Shown here piece by piece: positions 1-6,332 of a DNA stretch of 6,332 nucleotides. The translations under genes and the position numbers were made by a program. This DNA comes from Chitinophagaceae bacterium (GTDB lineage Bacteria > Bacteroidota > Bacteroidia > Chitinophagales > Chitinophagaceae). A model generated the notes under the pieces. The model made no database searches. It was given only the letters and a program-made list of their open reading frames with translations, and was not told the DNA's origin. The DNA lies in contig CANGEZ010000133.1 of NCBI GenBank assembly GCA_947452875.1, positions 1 through 6,332 on the forward strand. Direction: 5' to 3'. Position 1 is the stretch's first letter, and each line of letters begins with the position of its first letter.

Positions 1-1
1 C

Positions 2-706
2 AGGTCTATGTTTGGAGAACAGATTCGTTCATTACGTACCAATATTGATTTTTACTTGAACGCAGCCAAACCGGTAAACTATGTTGTTATTACTTCCAGT
101 GTGAGTGGTGAGGGTAAATCATTCCTTTCCATGAACATTGCTAAAAGTTATTCATTACAAGGCAAAAGAGTGGCGTTACTTGAATTTGATTTGCGTCGTC
201 CAAAAATTCACAAGGCACTCAATATGTCTGACATTAAAGCTGGGCTTACTAGTTTCTTGCTTGGAAAATACACCTGTGAACAAATCGTTCTTCCTATACA
301 TGCAAAGCCAGAAGAAAAATTAGATTTATTCCCTTCGGGTCCGATTCCTCCTAATCCTCAAGAGTTGGTGTCTAATGACAATATGAAAAAATTAAAAGAA
401 TATCTTGATGCCAATTATGATATTGTAATTGTGGATACACCACCTTATGGTATTGTGGCTGATGCACAAATTTTGGGTAGATGGGCTGATGTAACGTTAA
501 TCGTTACACGTTTCCAGCAAACGGTAAGAGAGCAGATTCAGGAGATTAATGAATGGAATGACAGAGGTTTGTTTAAGAGTATTGCCTTGGTATTTAATGG
601 GGTTAGAAATAGTGGTTATTTTGGTTACAAATATGGTTACTATTATTACAAACGTAAATATGGCTATAACTATTACACAAATCCAGACGCAGAGAAAAAA
701 TCATAA
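2..706 (+). CDS. Wzc-like tyrosine-protein kinase (BY-kinase) domain, 5' partial
   Basis: This is the cytoplasmic kinase domain of a bacterial tyrosine kinase that regulates polysaccharide chain length and export. The frame is open to the left edge (Arg-Ser before the Met at position 8), so that Met is very probably internal and the true start lies upstream, as expected if a Wzz/GumC-like membrane region precedes it. Counting from that Met, an E4-x2-R7-x2-R10 motif matches the BY-kinase oligomerisation motif. Walker A is SVSGEGKS (31-38, Lys37), Walker A' is LLEFDLRRP (57-65), and Walker B is VDTPP (142-146, Asp143). The A' motif has Glu59 where classical DxDxR has its first Asp. The C-terminus (about 207-226) holds 11 tyrosines, the probable autophosphorylation cluster. 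The ATP-binding fold also resembles ParA/MinD ATPases, but the tyrosine tail and the EX2RX2R motif favour a BY-kinase. The next gene follows after 49 bases. Confidence 0.93.
   Translation, partial: RSMFGEQIRSLRTNIDFYLNAAKPVNYVVITSSVSGEGKSFLSMNIAKSYSLQGKRVALLEFDLRRPKIHKALNMSDIKAGLTSFLLGKYTCEQIVLPIHAKPEEKLDLFPSGPIPPNPQELVSNDNMKKLKEYLDANYDIVIVDTPPYGIVADAQILGRWADVTLIVTRFQQTVREQIQEINEWNDRGLFKSIALVFNGVRNSGYFGYKYGYYYYKRKYGYNYYTNPDAEKKS
629..677 (+). repeat. Imperfect direct repeat encoding the tyrosine cluster
   Basis: Two 22-base copies at 629-650 and 656-677 match at 18 of 22 positions and are offset by 27 bases, exactly nine codons. They encode KYGYYYY and KYGYNYY, joined by Lys-Arg. The repeat lies inside the tail of the kinase gene, and the in-frame spacing suggests that the tyrosine cluster grew by duplication of a short unit or is held periodic by selection. 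Codon bias for Tyr, Lys and Gly in an AT-rich genome could produce part of the similarity. Confidence 0.65.
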
Positions 707-755
707 TGACCAGACTTATCATCCAATTATCTTAAACTAACAGCAAGCATTAGAC

Positions 756-2549
756 GTGGGAACCTTGAAAAAACTAATAAAAAAATATTTCCAGTATTTC
801 TTTTATTTCTATTCCCAGTTGGGTAATAAAATATTTATTAGTTTTTTTCTGAGTTTGATTGTGGGTATCATGGATGGTTTCGGATTGGCCATGTTCATCC
901 CTTTACTGCAAATGGTGGATGAAAGTAAAACACATGTTGCAGACAAAATGGGTAACATGTCTTTCATACCCAATTTTTTTGCATACCTCAACATACCGCT
1001 AAATCTGGTTTCGGTATTACTGATTATTTTTATTTTCTTTTGCATAAAAGGTGTTTTCAAATTTTTAGAAGGCTACTTCAGAGCATCTTTAGAGCAACTT
1101 TTTATTAGAGATATCAGAAAGACAAACATCTTGGGCCTTTCGGCTTATAGCTTTAATGAATTTATCAATTCAGACATTGGCAGAATACAAAACACTTTCA
1201 GTGGAGAGGTAGAAAAAGTAAAACTGGCTTATCGTTATTATTTTATGGGCGTGCAGTTGGGCGTATTTACATTGGTGTATACTGCCATGGCATTTTTCTC
1301 CAATCCTCAATTTGCCATAATGGTTGTAATTGGGGGAAGTTTTACAAGCTTGCTGGTACAACAACTAAAAAGAAAATCAAAAATTCTTTCTCAGAAAATT
1401 ACTGAAGATAGCCATGTTTTTCAAAGCTTGTTGATACAAAAGGTTAGTTTTTTTAAATACTTAAAATCTACAGGACTCGTAGATAAGTATGCCTCAAAAC
1501 TGCTTCAAAACAATAAGGAAATGCACGGCACTCAAAAAAAACTGGGCGTCATTGGTGCAATTCTGGGTTCCGTTAGAGAGCCTATTGTAATCATGGTGGT
1601 GCTATTGTCTATTTTAATTGAAGTGAAATATTTCCATCAGCATTTGGGTGTGATCATTTTTACCTTATTACTTTTTTATCGATCACTTATTTCGCTGACA
1701 TCAATGCAGACTTATTTCAATTTGTTTCTAAGCAGTTCCGGCTCTTTGCAAAACATGAATGAATTCAACCAAGAATTGAAGGCGGGTAAAGAGAAAGACG
1801 GAAATATCGAGGTTGGACAGTTTCAAAAAGCTCTTGAATTTAAATCAACCAGCTTTTCTTATGAGTCCACTCATATCTTAACAGACATTAACTTAACCAT
1901 CAACAAAAATCAATCTATTGCTGTAATTGGAGAAAGTGGATCCGGAAAAACAACATTGATCAATCTTATTACAGGAATTTTATCACCTACAAAAGGTCAG
2001 GTTATTGTAGATGAAATTGATTTGGAGAATATTAAAAAATCAAGTTATCAATCTCGAATTGGTTACATCACTCAAGAAGCGGTCATTTTCAATGATACCA
2101 TTTTCAATAATGTTAGCTTCTGGGATGAACCTACTGCAGCCAATCAATTGCGTTTTGATGAAGCATTACGTAAAGCTGCCATTTATGATTTTGTAGATGG
2201 TTTGCCACAAAAAGGTAATGCCATGTTGGGAAGCAATGGTATCAATATTAGCGGTGGTCAAAAACAAAGAATCAGCATTGCCAGAGAGTTATACAAGGAA
2301 ATAGATTTTCTTCTTATGGATGAGGCTACTTCAGCACTAGACTCAGAAACTGAAAAAACAATTAAAGATAATATCGACAGGCTTCATGGAAAATACACCA
2401 TCATCATTGTAGCCCATCGCCTTTCTACAGTAAAGAATGCTGATGTAATCGTATTGCTGCAAAAGGGTAAAATTATAGCAACCGGTAATTTTGAGGCCTT
2501 GCTTAAAAATCCTTTGTTTGAAAAAATGGTGCAGTTGCAGGAATTTTAA
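756..2549 (+). CDS. ABC exporter, fused membrane and ATPase domains (MsbA/PglK-like half transporter)
   Basis: A 597-residue half transporter that should work as a homodimer in the inner membrane, using ATP to export or flip a substrate. Hydrophobic segments lie near residues 26-51, 82-104, 163-184, 186-203, 264-289 and 295-316, matching the six helices of a type IV exporter. The nucleotide-binding domain is complete: an aromatic A-loop candidate at Tyr369, Walker A GESGSGKTT (392-400), Q-loop Gln440, signature ISGGQ (498-502), Walker B ending in Asp522-Glu523, D-loop SALD, and H-loop His554. The start is GTG at 756; an in-frame TAA at 738-740 rules out anything further upstream, and TTG at 765 is the only close alternative. 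No clear Shine-Dalgarno sequence is visible. Because it sits between a polysaccharide kinase and glycosyltransferases, I infer a lipid-linked glycan or lipid substrate, as for PglK or MsbA. A peptide or drug exporter cannot be excluded. Confidence 0.93.
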   Translation: MGTLKKLIKKYFQYFFYFYSQLGNKIFISFFLSLIVGIMDGFGLAMFIPLLQMVDESKTHVADKMGNMSFIPNFFAYLNIPLNLVSVLLIIFIFFCIKGVFKFLEGYFRASLEQLFIRDIRKTNILGLSAYSFNEFINSDIGRIQNTFSGEVEKVKLAYRYYFMGVQLGVFTLVYTAMAFFSNPQFAIMVVIGGSFTSLLVQQLKRKSKILSQKITEDSHVFQSLLIQKVSFFKYLKSTGLVDKYASKLLQNNKEMHGTQKKLGVIGAILGSVREPIVIMVVLLSILIEVKYFHQHLGVIIFTLLLFYRSLISLTSMQTYFNLFLSSSGSLQNMNEFNQELKAGKEKDGNIEVGQFQKALEFKSTSFSYESTHILTDINLTINKNQSIAVIGESGSGKTTLINLITGILSPTKGQVIVDEIDLENIKKSSYQSRIGYITQEAVIFNDTIFNNVSFWDEPTAANQLRFDEALRKAAIYDFVDGLPQKGNAMLGSNGINISGGQKQRISIARELYKEIDFLLMDEATSALDSETEKTIKDNIDRLHGKYTIIIVAHRLSTVKNADVIVLLQKGKIIATGNFEALLKNPLFEKMVQLQEF

Positions 2550-2676
2550 TTTCACATTTAAAATGTCACAGTTTTAAAAAAACAAATGATGACATAGCCA
2601 TAAGAGGAAGCTCAATATCAACAGGTGATGAACATAAAGGCTATACCATTTGGCTACATACAAACTACATTACAAC

Positions 2677-3831
2677 ATGAAAGTTTTCTTTACACTGGAT
2701 ACTTTATCAATAGGAGGCACAGAAAGAAGCACCCTTGATATTCTTTCTTATTTTTCAAAAGATACTCAGGTAAAGGTTATATATTTTTATAAAGGGCATG
2801 AACTTAAAGAGGCTTACGAGCAAGCAGGAATTCCATTACATTATGTTGGATTAAAAACTGGAAAATCTTTTCTCCAAGGAATAAAAGCACTCATTTCTAT
2901 CATCCGAACTGAAAAGCCGGATTTGGTCGTTTCTTCAATTGCCAGAGCAGATCTGATGTCACGTATCGCCTGTTTTATAACACGAACAAAGATCATAGGA
3001 ACTTTTGTAAATGATAGTTATGGTGATATTAGGGTGGAAGAACATAAAAAAAGAAAAACCTACATTAAATTCATGTATGCTTGGTCGTTAGACAAGCTCA
3101 CTTCCTTTGTTCCAAAATATTGGATTGCCAATTGTAAAAGCATCGCATTTAGTAATGCCAAAGCGCTGGGTTTGAATCTTAATAAATTGAAAGTTATTTA
3201 TCGAGGAAGAGAAACTGCTAAATTTCCTGTTTGGCAAGCACCTGAATTCAATGGCAAAATAAAATTTGTTTTTGTGGGCCGATTGATGGAAAGAAAAGGT
3301 GTGTATGAATTACTTGAAGTGTCGAAAATGCTGCATGAAGATAAATTGAATTTTCAACTCGATATTTTTGGAGGCGGGAACATGCAAAGCGAATTGCAAA
3401 AAATTATTGAAGACAATGGCCTGCAAAACATCATCACATTGCATGGAACGGTTCAACAGGGGTGGAAGAAAATATACGAAGGACATTGCTTTGTTTTTCC
3501 ATCATGGTATGAAGGGTTCAGTGGTTCGCTTGTAGAAGCCATGATTACCGGAATTCCAATTATCGCTTCCGATATTCCGATGAATAAAGAAGCCGTAACC
3601 GATGGCAAAACTGCTATATTGTTCAAAGTAAAAGACAAACAGCAGCTTTTCGAAAGCATGAAAAAAGTGATTACAAATTATGATGATGTATTGGAGTTGG
3701 GAAAAAATGCCAGAGAAGAAGCTTTGGCTCGTTTCGATATTAGCATTATTGCCCATCAATATGAACGTTTTTTGAAATCTGTGGTAAATGAAAATGTTGA
3801 TAGATCTCAATTGCTTCAAAAAGAGGATTAA
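2677..3831 (+). CDS. Glycosyltransferase, GT4-like (GT-B fold)
   Basis: Predicted cytoplasmic or membrane-associated retaining glycosyltransferase that moves a sugar from a nucleotide donor to a growing glycan. I place the start at ATG 2677 (384 residues), because the product then begins MKVFFTLDTLSIGGTERS, the usual first strand and glycine-rich loop (Gly13-Gly14) of the family. A TTG at 2650 would add nine residues with no family resemblance. The C-terminal donor-binding half shows VGRLMERKG (200-208, Arg202 and Lys207 as likely phosphate contacts) and the EX7E motif Glu279/Glu287 within YEGFSGSLVEAM. Length is normal for GT4. Donor and acceptor cannot be told from sequence. The 127-base gap upstream is the largest in the window and could hold an internal promoter, but no clean motif is seen there. 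The epimerase gene follows after 17 bases. Confidence 0.92.
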   Translation: MKVFFTLDTLSIGGTERSTLDILSYFSKDTQVKVIYFYKGHELKEAYEQAGIPLHYVGLKTGKSFLQGIKALISIIRTEKPDLVVSSIARADLMSRIACFITRTKIIGTFVNDSYGDIRVEEHKKRKTYIKFMYAWSLDKLTSFVPKYWIANCKSIAFSNAKALGLNLNKLKVIYRGRETAKFPVWQAPEFNGKIKFVFVGRLMERKGVYELLEVSKMLHEDKLNFQLDIFGGGNMQSELQKIIEDNGLQNIITLHGTVQQGWKKIYEGHCFVFPSWYEGFSGSLVEAMITGIPIIASDIPMNKEAVTDGKTAILFKVKDKQQLFESMKKVITNYDDVLELGKNAREEALARFDISIIAHQYERFLKSVVNENVDRSQLLQKED

Positions 3832-3843
3832 ATATTACTTTTG
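3811..3843 (+). promoter_or_regulatory. Putative Bacteroidota-type promoter of the epimerase gene
   Basis: TACTTTTG at 3836-3843 matches the Bacteroidota -7 consensus TAnnTTTG exactly. A TTG at 3811-3813 lies 22 bases before it, close to the usual spacing for the -33 element. The upstream element is inside the end of the preceding glycosyltransferase gene. Only five bases separate the -7 box from the ATG at 3849, so transcription would begin at or very near the start codon and yield a leaderless or nearly leaderless mRNA. The 8-base motif has four fixed T/A-rich positions plus TG context and can arise by chance in AT-rich DNA. Confidence 0.45.
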
Positions 3844-3848
3844 CGGAA

Positions 3849-4811
3849 ATGAATCAAAATTCAAAGCATATTGTTGTAACAGGTGGAGCTGGCTTTATAG
3901 GAAGTCATGTAGTGGAAAGATTGCTCAAAGAAAAGTATAAAGTTTCTGTTATAGATAATTTTGATTCTTTTTATCCAAAAAGTATCAAGGAAAAAAACAC
4001 GGAAGGGTTTATCAATAATCCTGATGTAAAATTTTTCGAATTGGATATATTAGATGCAGAAGGTTTGTCTACTCAATTGATAGATGACTATGATGCCATT
4101 ATTCATTTAGCAGCTAAAGCAGGAGTAAGGCCTTCGATTGAAAATCCTATTCAATATCAAAATGTAAATGTTGCCGGCACTCAAAACATGCTAGAATTTG
4201 CAAAAAAGAAAGGAATAAAACAATTCGTATTTGCTTCTTCGAGCAGTGTTTATGGAATCAACAAAAACGTTCCTTGGTCTGAATCAGATTTACAACTATT
4301 TCCCATAAGTCCTTATGCAAGCACCAAAATTTCAGGTGAATTGCTCGGACATGTTTACAGCCATCTTTACGGCATCAGATTTATTGCATTGCGTTTCTTT
4401 ACGGTGTTTGGTCCAAGGCAAAGGCCTGATTTAGCCATCCACGCTTTTTCAAAAAAAATATTGAATAACCAGCCATTGAACTTTTTTGGAGATGGAAGTA
4501 CTCGACGCGATTATACTTATGTAGCGGATACAGTAGAAGGTGTATTCAACGCATTGCATTATGAGCAATCCAATTACGAAATTTTCAATCTGGGAAATCA
4601 TCATGTAGTTTCATTGTCGGAAATGTTGCATACCATTGAATTGGCGTTGGATAAAAAAGCCATCATCAATCAATTGCCTGAACAAATGGGCGATGTGTCT
4701 GTAACATATGCCAACATTGACAAAGCTGCCCAGTATTTACATTACGCACCATCTACTTCATTCGAAAAGGGAATTCAACTTTTCACAGCATGGCTGATGA
4801 ACAACAAATAA
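3849..4811 (+). CDS. NAD-dependent nucleotide-sugar epimerase, UDP-glucuronate 4-epimerase-like
   Basis: A 320-residue extended short-chain dehydrogenase/reductase that probably inverts C4 of a UDP-sugar in the cytoplasm through a transient 4-keto intermediate. The N-terminal Rossmann motif is GGAGFIG (12-18), with Asp36 closing the second strand as expected for NAD(H) binding. The catalytic set is the serine run SSSSVYG (130-136) and Y156-x3-K160 in SPYASTK. The segment RFFTVFGPRQRPDLAIHAF followed by FFGDGSTRRDYTYV is typical of the UDP-glucuronate 4-epimerase branch, so UDP-glucuronate to UDP-galacturonate is the favoured reaction. UDP-glucose/UDP-GlcNAc epimerases and some dehydratases share most of these motifs, so the substrate is inferred. 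The ATG at 3849 puts the glycine motif at the normal distance from the N-terminus. The gene lies among glycosyltransferases that could use its product and may have its own promoter at 3811-3843. Confidence 0.9.
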   Translation: MNQNSKHIVVTGGAGFIGSHVVERLLKEKYKVSVIDNFDSFYPKSIKEKNTEGFINNPDVKFFELDILDAEGLSTQLIDDYDAIIHLAAKAGVRPSIENPIQYQNVNVAGTQNMLEFAKKKGIKQFVFASSSSVYGINKNVPWSESDLQLFPISPYASTKISGELLGHVYSHLYGIRFIALRFFTVFGPRQRPDLAIHAFSKKILNNQPLNFFGDGSTRRDYTYVADTVEGVFNALHYEQSNYEIFNLGNHHVVSLSEMLHTIELALDKKAIINQLPEQMGDVSVTYANIDKAAQYLHYAPSTSFEKGIQLFTAWLMNNK

Positions 4812-4855
4812 CTTAGTTTCTGAATTTTATTTTGCTGCTCAACTAAAAATAAAAA

Positions 4856-5941
4856 GTGAAGATTTTACAACTGATTCAAAAAAAACAATTGAGAGGTGCT
4901 GAAGTATTTGCAGCTCAGTTGTCTGAACATTTAGTTGAACAAGGTCATGAAGTTTTAATAGTGGCATTGTTGGATGGCAAAGATCAATTGCCTTTTACCG
5001 GAAATATTTTATCCCTAAACGTTGCACTCGGTAAAAAGATGTTTGATGTAAAAGCGTGGAAAAAATTGTCAACTATCATTTATGATTTCAAACCGGACAT
5101 CATTCAGGCGAATGCAGGAGATACTTTGAAATATGCTGTTTTCTCAAAATTATTATTTCGTTGGAAACAACCATTGGTATTCAGAAATGCAAGTATGGTA
5201 AGTCATTATGTGAAAAGCCGATTTGCAAAAATATTTTTACAATTTCTTTATCGCTTTACTACACAAATCGTTTCTGTAAGTCATACTACGCGAAAGGACT
5301 TGATGGAACATTTTAAAATTGATGCCAATAAAATCACAACGGTTCCTGTTGGTATTGAATTAAAATCTATTCAACCTGTAACTGTTTTTGATAAAACTAA
5401 AATAAACATCATTCATGTTGGTGGGTTTAGTTTTGAAAAAAATCATAAAGGGTTGTTGTCGATTTTTAAAAAACTTGTTGAACATAAAAGTAACTATCAG
5501 TTATGGTTACTAGGAGAAGGCATGTTGAAACAAGAAACAGAAAAACTTGTTGTTGAATTCGGTCTTTCTTCTCAGGTGAATTTTTTAGGTTATGTGAACA
5601 ATCCTATGGACTATATTGCAGCCGCTGATGTATTGGTGTTGCCGAGTATTATTGAAGGCTTGCCTGGTGTGATTACGGAAGCATTCTATTGCAAAACGCC
5701 TGTAGTAGCTTACCATGTTGGAGGCATTGCTGATTTGATTGAAGATTTCAAAACCGGCAGGATCATAAAAGTAGGTGATGAACATTCTTTTGTTGAAGCA
5801 ATTATTCAAGTAACATCATTTTCAGATGAAGAAAAAAATAGCCTCACAACTGCAGCTTATGAAAAAGTAATGGAAGGGTTTACAAATAAACAAATAGCTT
5901 TAAGATTCGCAACCTTGTATAAAACATTGTTGAATAGATAA
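4856..5941 (+). CDS. Glycosyltransferase, GT4-like (GT-B fold)
   Basis: A complete 361-residue glycosyltransferase, probably adding one sugar of the repeat unit at the inner face of the membrane. The start is GTG at 4856: the in-frame codon at 4850-4852 is TAA, so no upstream start is possible, and the product begins MKILQLIQKKQLRGAEVF with the family's first strand and RGAE loop (13-16). The C-terminal domain opens with HVGGFSFEKNHKG (187-199), the usual donor-phosphate loop with Glu194-Lys195-Asn196. It carries the EX7E motif Glu267/Glu275 in IIEGLPGVITEAF, followed by TPVVAYHVGG. The 44-base gap upstream is A-rich just before the start and has no Shine-Dalgarno sequence. The next glycosyltransferase begins nine bases after its stop, suggesting co-transcription. 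Sugar specificity cannot be read from the sequence. Confidence 0.92.
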   Translation: MKILQLIQKKQLRGAEVFAAQLSEHLVEQGHEVLIVALLDGKDQLPFTGNILSLNVALGKKMFDVKAWKKLSTIIYDFKPDIIQANAGDTLKYAVFSKLLFRWKQPLVFRNASMVSHYVKSRFAKIFLQFLYRFTTQIVSVSHTTRKDLMEHFKIDANKITTVPVGIELKSIQPVTVFDKTKINIIHVGGFSFEKNHKGLLSIFKKLVEHKSNYQLWLLGEGMLKQETEKLVVEFGLSSQVNFLGYVNNPMDYIAAADVLVLPSIIEGLPGVITEAFYCKTPVVAYHVGGIADLIEDFKTGRIIKVGDEHSFVEAIIQVTSFSDEEKNSLTTAAYEKVMEGFTNKQIALRFATLYKTLLNR

Positions 5942-5950
5942 AATAATTCT

Positions 5951-6332
5951 GTGTCTAAAATTAAAATTCTACATATTGTCAAATCGCTTGGAAGAGGTGG
6001 AGCGGAGATGTTGTTGCAAGAAACATTGAAAGTGCATCATCAAGAACAATTCGAGTTTCATTATATTTATTTTTTACCTTGGAAAAATCAAATGGTAGAA
6101 GGCTTGCAGCTTGCAGGTGGTGAAGTGACAAATTATTCGGCAAAAAACAATTTGATGATTGTTTGGCAGTTGCGGAAAATAATGAATTACATCAAAAAAA
6201 ATAATATTGATATCGTTCATTGTCATTTGCCCTGGGCTGGATTTGCAGGAAGGTTTATTCATAAGTTAACCGGAATTCCTGTAATTTATTCCGAACACAA
6301 TATGCAGGATAGGTATCATTTTATTACGGGCA
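5951..6332 (+). CDS. Glycosyltransferase, GT4-like N-terminal domain, 3' partial
   Basis: An open frame starts at GTG 5951 and runs off the right edge without a stop, giving 127 residues. The product begins MSKIKILHIVKSLGRGGAEM, the first strand and glycine-rich loop of GT4 acceptor domains (GRGGAE at 14-19). Further on come IDIVHCHLPWAGFAGR (His90 and His92 in the HxH strand) and PVIYSEHN (His116), both in the expected order and spacing. The preceding in-frame codons run back to the TAA of the previous gene at 5939-5941, and the next in-frame ATG (6008) would remove the glycine loop, so GTG is the best start. No Shine-Dalgarno sequence is seen. The donor-binding half and EX7E motif lie beyond the window. 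The overlapping reverse-strand frame at 6074-6262 has no recognisable content and is treated as a shadow. Confidence 0.88.
   Translation, partial: MSKIKILHIVKSLGRGGAEMLLQETLKVHHQEQFEFHYIYFLPWKNQMVEGLQLAGGEVTNYSAKNNLMIVWQLRKIMNYIKKNNIDIVHCHLPWAGFAGRFIHKLTGIPVIYSEHNMQDRYHFITG

Noticed and set aside
706..735. Nine-codon frame starting at the ATG that overlaps the kinase stop (TAATG)
   Set aside because: Too short to support as a gene, no recognisable content, and it ends 20 bases before the next start; the overlap is likely chance.
2550..2676. The longest gap (127 bases), with a palindrome ACATTT-A-AAATGT at 2554-2566 and a promoter-like TATACCATTTG at 2642-2652
   Set aside because: The palindrome has a one-base centre, few GC pairs and no following T run, so it is not a convincing terminator. 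The promoter-like string has three instead of two bases between TA and TTTG and no TTG at the proper distance upstream.
2628..2738. Short + strand frame from ATG 2628 running into the glycosyltransferase gene
   Set aside because: About 36 codons, no family resemblance, and overlaps the well-supported gene in another frame.
3502..3819. Reverse-strand 105-codon frame inside the first glycosyltransferase gene
   Set aside because: Lies opposite conserved GT4 motifs on the + strand and has no recognisable domain; a shadow frame.
4828..4834. TATTTTG before the second glycosyltransferase as a promoter -7 box
   Set aside because: One base short of the TAnnTTTG consensus and no TTG at the expected upstream distance.
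6074..6262. Reverse-strand 62-codon frame near the right edge
   Set aside because: Opposite the partial glycosyltransferase, whose + strand translation shows family motifs; no content of its own.
1..6332. A novel defence, mobile or regulatory system
   Set aside because: Every gene is explained by known polysaccharide-locus families, and no CRISPR array, transposase, integrase, toxin-antitoxin pair or structured non-coding element is visible.

Overview
This window reads as a stretch of a cell-surface polysaccharide (capsule, exopolysaccharide or O-antigen-like) biosynthesis locus from a member of the Bacteroidota. The lineage call rests on several signs: AT-rich coding sequence, the near absence of purine-rich Shine-Dalgarno sequences before starts, a TAnnTTTG-type promoter motif before one gene, and a Wzc-like tyrosine kinase domain whose Walker A' motif reads LLEFDLRRP. 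No genus can be named from the sequence alone.

All six genes lie on the + strand with short gaps (49, 127, 17, 44 and 9 bases), which suggests one or a few co-transcribed units. In order they are: (1) the C-terminal kinase domain of a BY-kinase / Wzc-type chain-length regulator, cut by the left edge and ending in a dense tyrosine cluster; (2) a complete half-size ABC exporter with fused membrane and ATPase domains; (3) a GT4-like glycosyltransferase; (4) an extended-SDR nucleotide-sugar epimerase of the UDP-glucuronate 4-epimerase type; (5) a second GT4-like glycosyltransferase; (6) the N-terminal 127 residues of a third GT4-like glycosyltransferase, cut by the right edge. Gene 6 starts at a GTG and has no stop in the window, so a simple ORF scan can miss it.

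Inferred division of labour: the epimerase supplies an activated sugar (probably a uronic acid or galacto-configured sugar), and the glycosyltransferases add sugars to a growing repeat unit on the cytoplasmic face. The ABC protein may move a lipid-linked glycan or other lipid across the inner membrane. The tyrosine kinase would control polymer length or export through autophosphorylation of its tail. No Wzx flippase, Wzy polymerase, initiating transferase or outer-membrane export gene is visible, so the full pathway type cannot be decided here.

There are no tRNA or rRNA genes, CRISPR arrays, insertion sequences or convincing terminators, and no gene-free stretch exceeds 127 bases. I see no evidence of a previously undescribed system. 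The points most worth checking are the periodic tyrosine tail, the possible leaderless promoter of the epimerase gene, the use of GTG starts in three of the five genes whose start is visible, and the pairing of a Wzc-type kinase with an ABC exporter.
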